A stretch of 64,000 nucleotides of DNA, taken from positions 1 through 64,000 of the forward strand of contig CAZBPK010000131.1 of the NCBI GenBank assembly GCA_964493765.1, given 5' to 3'. Numbering within the stretch: the first letter of the stretch is position 1; the number at the start of each line of letters is the position of its first letter. The position numbers and the translations under genes are program-made. Below are positions 60,263 through 64,000 of this stretch, piece after piece. Source of the DNA: CALLMJ01 sp964493765 (GTDB lineage Bacteria > Bacteroidota > Bacteroidia > J057 > CALLMJ01). The notes beneath the pieces are model-generated. The model was given only the letters and a program-made list of their open reading frames with translations. It had not been told where the DNA came from and made no database searches.

Positions 60263-62434
60263 CTATTTTTTGTTTTTATTTTCAAAAAAATTCTTTTTGG
60301 GTGATTGAAAATCCGTTGAACTTTGATCATTTTCTTTTTCAAGGAGTGCTTTTCTGCTAACTCTCAATTTGTTGGTTTTTAAATCCACTTGAATTACTTT
60401 AACTGGAAATTCTTCCCCTAATTTTATTACTTCCTCAACTGAATTAATTCTTTGGTGAGAAACTTCTGAAATATGAAGCCATGCTTCTTTACCTGGGAAC
60501 AACTCTACAAATGCACCATCTTTCCCAAAACCTTTAACTTTCCCATCAAAAACATCACCAACATTAGGGACAGTTGTAAGACCTTTCACCCATTTTAAAG
60601 CGCTGTTTAAAGCATTCAAATCAGGTGAAGAGATTGTAACAATACCAGCGTTGTTGATTTCTTCTATATGAATAGTAGTACCTGTAACTCTTTGAATTTC
60701 TTGAATGGTTTTTCCACCTTGACCAATTACAGCACCAATAGTATTAACAGGTATAGTAAGTTTTTCTATTCTGGGTGCTAAAGGAGAGAGTTCTTTACGC
60801 GGCTCTGAAATAGTTTTTAACATTTCAGATAAAATATGTTCTCTTCCTTTTTTGGCTTGCATCAAAGCTTTATGTAAAATTTCAAAGTTTAAACCTCTAA
60901 TTTTAATATCCATTTGACAAGCGGTTAATCCTTTGGGGGTTCCTGCAGTTTTAAAGTCCATATCCCCAAGATGATCCTCATCACCCAAAATATCAGACAA
61001 AACAGCGTACTTTTCCCCATCAGTAACTAAACCCATTGCAATACCTGAAACTACACCTTTGATTTTGATACCAGAATCCATTAAAGCTAAACAACCCGCA
61101 CATACAGATGCCATGGAGCTAGAACCATTTGATTCCAATATTTCAGATACTACACGAATTGTATATTCATTTTCATCTGGTACTACAACTTTCAATGAAC
61201 GTTCAGCTAAATTTCCATGACCAACTTCCCTTCTGGATTGAGGACCTAACCTTTTGATTTCTCCAGTAGAGAAAGGTGGAAAATTATAGTGAAGCATAAA
61301 ACTTTTTGAAGATTCTTCTGATACGGTATCAACAGTTTGCTCATCTAATTTAGAACCCAAGGTAACAGTAGCTAAACTTTGAGTTTCACCTCTTGTAAAA
61401 ATTGCGGATCCATGTGCCTGAGGTAAATAGCTGACTTCGCACCAAATCGGGCGAATCTCTTCTAATTTCCTTCCATCTAAACGTTTATTTTCATCAAGAA
61501 TCAACCTTCTAACAATATCCTTTTCAATTTCGTAAAAATGTTGTTTGAATTCAAATTCTTTATCAAATTCTGGATTTTGCTCTTTAAAGAAATTAAGAGT
61601 ATCTTCTTTAATTTTTTTGAATGCTTCACTTCTCTTTTCTTTAGGTAAGGAAGAGGAAGCTATATCATATAAAGGTTGAGCTACTTTGTTTCTAATTTCA
61701 TGATAAAATTCTTGTGAGAACACAGGTTTTTCGTATTCTCTAACCGTTTTACCAACATTTTTACGAAATTCTTCTAATGCTTTGCAAATATTTTGAATTT
61801 CTAAATGTGCTAGTTTTAAAGCATCTAACATTACTTCTTCAGAAACTTCACGCATTTCTCCTTCTACCATTACAATAGAATCAACGGTTCCACCAACCAT
61901 TAAATCTAAATCGCATCCATTCATTTGAGAAAATGTTGGATTGATGATAAAATTTTGATTTTCATCACGGATTACTCTAACAGTTGCTACAGGATCGGGA
62001 AAAGGAATATCAGAAGCCATTAAAGCTGCAGAAGCTGCAATGGTAGCTAAAGAATCGGGTTGTATCTGCCTATCCAAAGACAAAGTGTAAATAATTACTT
62101 GTATTTCTGCATGATAATCTTCTGGAAACATCGGACGTAATGTCCTATCAACAATACGAGAAGTTAATATTTCACGTTCATTGAGTTTGCTTTCACGCTT
62201 AAAAAAACCTCCTGGAAATCTACCAACTGCATAATACTTTTCTTGGTATTCTACAGAAAGTGGTAAAAAATCAGTTTCAGGATTAATATTTTTGCTAGCA
62301 CAAACAGAAGCAAACAAAATATTGTTTCCTATTTTTAAGGTAACAGAACCATCAGCTTGTTTTGCTAACTTACCTGTTTCAATTTCTAATTGAGTTTGAT
62401 TAGTTAGCGTTATAGTTTTTTGAATAATATTCAT
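60263..62434 (-). CDS. pnp: Polyribonucleotide nucleotidyltransferase (PNPase)
   Basis: 723 residues with two RNase PH domains (NEREILTSRIVDRTLRPMFP; later TRGETQSLATVTLG and MGLVTDGEKYAVLSDILGDED), an alpha-helical linker, a KH domain (IGAVIGQGGKTIQEIQRVTG) and an S1 domain (GDVFDGKVKGFGKDGAFVEL). It degrades RNA 3' to 5' using phosphate. It is co-transcribed with rpsO, as in many bacteria; the gap is 14 bp. The C-terminal tail after S1 is short and Lys/Asn-rich. Confidence 0.97.
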   Translation of the reverse strand: MNIIQKTITLTNQTQLEIETGKLAKQADGSVTLKIGNNILFASVCASKNINPETDFLPLSVEYQEKYYAVGRFPGGFFKRESKLNEREILTSRIVDRTLRPMFPEDYHAEIQVIIYTLSLDRQIQPDSLATIAASAALMASDIPFPDPVATVRVIRDENQNFIINPTFSQMNGCDLDLMVGGTVDSIVMVEGEMREVSEEVMLDALKLAHLEIQNICKALEEFRKNVGKTVREYEKPVFSQEFYHEIRNKVAQPLYDIASSSLPKEKRSEAFKKIKEDTLNFFKEQNPEFDKEFEFKQHFYEIEKDIVRRLILDENKRLDGRKLEEIRPIWCEVSYLPQAHGSAIFTRGETQSLATVTLGSKLDEQTVDTVSEESSKSFMLHYNFPPFSTGEIKRLGPQSRREVGHGNLAERSLKVVVPDENEYTIRVVSEILESNGSSSMASVCAGCLALMDSGIKIKGVVSGIAMGLVTDGEKYAVLSDILGDEDHLGDMDFKTAGTPKGLTACQMDIKIRGLNFEILHKALMQAKKGREHILSEMLKTISEPRKELSPLAPRIEKLTIPVNTIGAVIGQGGKTIQEIQRVTGTTIHIEEINNAGIVTISSPDLNALNSALKWVKGLTTVPNVGDVFDGKVKGFGKDGAFVELFPGKEAWLHISEVSHQRINSVEEVIKLGEEFPVKVIQVDLKTNKLRVSRKALLEKENDQSSTDFQSPKKNFFENKNKK

Positions 62435-62448
62435 GAAGTCTTAAAGAA

Positions 62449-62724
62449 TTAACGGCGGATACCTAATCTATTAATGATTGAACGGTATCTTTCAATGTCT
62501 TTTCTTTTAAGGTAATCTAATAATGCTCTTCTTTTACCGACTAACTTTAATAAACCTTGTTTTGTAGAATTATCTTTTGGGTGATCTTTTAAATGCTGAG
62601 TTAAGTACTCAATTCTGTAAGTAAATAGTGCTATTTGGCTTTCTGGAGAACCTGTATCATTTGCATTTTTGCTTGCACTGTAATCTTTAAATATTTCTGC
62701 TTTAATTTCTTGATTAATGAACAT
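62449..62724 (-). CDS. rpsO: 30S ribosomal protein S15
   Basis: 91 residues. The S15 signature is complete (NDTGSPESQIALFTYRIEYL, HLKDHPKDNSTKQGLL, GKRRALLDYLKRKDIERY). It binds the central domain of 16S rRNA. It precedes pnp by 14 bp and has a strong promoter with a short leader of about 10-15 nt. That leaves no room for the long autoregulatory leader pseudoknot known in E. coli rpsO. Confidence 0.97.
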   Translation of the reverse strand: MFINQEIKAEIFKDYSASKNANDTGSPESQIALFTYRIEYLTQHLKDHPKDNSTKQGLLKLVGKRRALLDYLKRKDIERYRSIINRLGIRR

Positions 62725-62741
62725 TTTTTCTTTTTAAAACG

Positions 62742-62773
62742 CAAAATTACTGTTTATGTTTATAACTACCAAA
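62742..62773 (-). promoter_or_regulatory. Full promoter for rpsO-pnp (TTTG-N20-TAATTTTG)
   Basis: On the minus strand TTTG (62773-62770) and TAATTTTG (62749-62742) are separated by exactly 20 bp, as for ftsY. This is the best-matching promoter in the window. The rpsO ATG is 17 nt downstream of the -7 box. Confidence 0.8.
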
Positions 62774-62825
62774 TAAAATTTAAAAATTTTGAGTTTAATT
62801 GTGGAAAAATTGTTGCTATGATTAT

Positions 62826-63503
62826 TCATAATTTGGATTGCATACAAAATGAGTAATATCCAAACTTGGAAACAATAAAATGATCTAATAACTTTATGTC
62901 CATTAATTTTCCCATTTCTTTAATTTTTTCTGTAATAAGAATATCATTTTTAGAGGGTTCTAATATTCCAGAAGGATGATTATGAGCAATTACGATAGAA
63001 GTAGCCGAATGCTCTAAAGCTATTTTAAAAATAATTCTAGGGTCTACAGATGAACTCGTTATCCCACCTTTTCCTATCATGTATTCATGGATACATTCAT
63101 TACTGTTGTTCAAATAAGCAACCCAAAATTGTTCATGTTCTAAATCTTGAAGTTTATTTTTAAAAAACTCACCAGCATTTTCTACAGAATTAAAAATTTG
63201 TTTTTTATAATAACGTTCATTTTTTCGTTTGGACAATTCAAAGGCTGCTAATATAGTTGTTGCTTTGGCTAAACCTATCCCAGGTAATTCACACAACTCT
63301 TTGATAGAACTTTTGGCCATTTTTTCTAAACTCATTTCTTTTAAAATTACTCTTGCTAAATCAACAGCCGATAATTCACGATTTCCTGATCCTAATAAAA
63401 TGGCTAATAATTCTGCATCTCCCAGACTGGATATACCTTTTTGCAAGGATTTCTCTCTGGGTCTTTCCTCAACTGTCCATTCTTTAATACTTAATTTTTT
63501 CAT
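62826..63503 (-). CDS. radC: RadC family JAB/MPN-domain protein
   Basis: 225 residues. An N-terminal helix-hairpin-helix-like region (LCELPGIGLAKATTILAAFE) is followed by an MPN/JAB domain with a His-x-His metal site in AHNHPSGILEPSKND and the downstream D. Despite the name, a DNA-repair role of RadC has not been shown in E. coli, and the family resembles de-ubiquitinase-like metalloproteases. It is upstream of rpsO on the same strand, but rpsO has its own promoter. Confidence 0.92.
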   Translation of the reverse strand: MKKLSIKEWTVEERPREKSLQKGISSLGDAELLAILLGSGNRELSAVDLARVILKEMSLEKMAKSSIKELCELPGIGLAKATTILAAFELSKRKNERYYKKQIFNSVENAGEFFKNKLQDLEHEQFWVAYLNNSNECIHEYMIGKGGITSSSVDPRIIFKIALEHSATSIVIAHNHPSGILEPSKNDILITEKIKEMGKLMDIKLLDHFIVSKFGYYSFCMQSKL

Positions 63504-63638
63504 GCTTCAAAATTGTTACCTAGTTTAAATTTATCATTGGAAAAAATTTAGTTTTTGTAACATGATAAACGCATATTCAGAAAAACTTGGGAAAAGAAAA
63601 AATATAGTTTATTTTTACCGAAAATTTAAACAATCATA

Positions 63639-64000
63639 ATGTCTGAACATTTAAACGAAAATTCTTTTCATTTTGAAGATGAGCAATATTTATTAGAATT
63701 AGAATCAGAACTTCAAGAAATTGAAAAACAGTTAGAAAAAACTCCTGATAACTTAGAACTTTTATTCAAAAAAGCGGATATTTTTTATAAAAGATGGGAA
63801 TGGGATTATGCTTTAGAAACCGTTAATGAAATTTTAGAAAAATATCCTGATTCTAATGAAGCAAAGTTTAAATATGCTATTTTAAAGGATATGATTGGAG
63901 AACATGAAGAGGCTATTTCCATTTTTCAAGAATTATTAGAAAAAGACCCACAAAATACTGATTTACTTTTCAATTTAGCTTATACACATTACCGTTTAGA
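63639..64000 (+). CDS. TPR-repeat protein (N-terminal part, cut by window end)
   Basis: About 120 codons from the ATG at 63639, open to the window end. The protein starts MSEHLNENSFHFEDEQYL, continues with an acidic helix (ELESELQEIEKQLEKTPDN) and then TPR-like pairs (LLFKKADIFYKRWEWDYAL, AKFKYAILKDMIGEHEEAI, LLFNLAYTHYRL). It has no signal peptide, so it is probably cytosolic. A TATTTTTAC box at about 63610 may be its -7 element. The partner is unknown. Confidence 0.8.
   Translation, partial: MSEHLNENSFHFEDEQYLLELESELQEIEKQLEKTPDNLELLFKKADIFYKRWEWDYALETVNEILEKYPDSNEAKFKYAILKDMIGEHEEAISIFQELLEKDPQNTDLLFNLAYTHYRL

Noticed and set aside
60071..60308. Two short open frames over repeat copy G
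   Set aside because: Translations of the element and of the terminator next to it.

Overview
The window is a 64 kb piece of an AT-rich chromosome from a member of the Bacteroidota. The lineage is shown by type IX secretion (T9SS) sorting domains of both kinds (Por-type tails at 29101-29664 and 49781-50881, a CHU_C/gliding-motility-type tail on the 2985-residue protein at 51023-59980). It is also shown by a MurF-Alr fusion, a class II NrdJ, BshA (bacillithiol), a flotillin-like FloA, and promoters of the TTTG/TAnnTTTG type in place of sigma70 boxes with Shine-Dalgarno sites. Gene content is mostly chromosomal housekeeping. No phage, transposase, CRISPR array or rRNA is visible; there is one tRNA (Arg, anticodon TCG).

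Layout. 0-7 kb: a fatty-acid hydroxylase/sterol-desaturase protein and a SixA-like phosphatase. A minus-strand overlapping set follows (cmk, an outer-membrane barrel, an HU/CCDC81-like protein), then a glycosyltransferase 9 gene and folP. 7.3-15.1 kb: the distal half of a division and cell-wall (dcw) cluster, ftsW-murG-murC-ftsQ-ftsA-ftsZ, closed by psd. 15.3-22.3 kb: a flippase, the B12-dependent ribonucleotide reductase and an ABC-F ATPase. 22.5-33.8 kb: a long minus-strand run of mixed metabolic and envelope genes (AtuA-like, class V aminotransferase, FdtA-like cupin, GmhB, FloA, cupredoxin, trans-sulfuration enzyme, QueF, LRR protein, BshA). 34.1-42.3 kb: dnaA, fabD, tRNA-Arg, a TPR lipoprotein-like protein, ftsY, an amino-acid permease, a CPBP protease and a thioredoxin-fold protein. 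42.4-49.7 kb: lysS, a DUF2939-like protein, an eIF1/SUI1-like protein, dnaX and murF-alr. 49.8-60 kb: two T9SS cargo proteins, including the giant repeat protein. 60.2-64 kb: rpsO-pnp, radC and the start of a TPR protein.

Three things stand out. (1) dnaX is split by a run of ten A residues: frame 0 stops two codons later, while the -1 frame stays open for about 220 codons and encodes a tau-like C-terminus. This is the arrangement expected of programmed frameshifting or transcriptional slippage giving gamma and tau forms. (2) A family of ~125-bp intergenic elements (six complete copies and one cut by the window edge) lies 3' of genes. Each has conserved ends and a central hairpin whose stem sequence differs between copies but stays paired. 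Two near-identical inverted copies bracket the ABC-F gene, and another copy appears to supply the start codon of a secreted protein. (3) The giant T9SS protein combines a beta-helix carrying glycine-rich inserts, 14 Ig-like repeats, four shorter repeats and a CHU_C tail.

All assignments were made by reading the sequence. No database search, structure prediction or statistical test was run.
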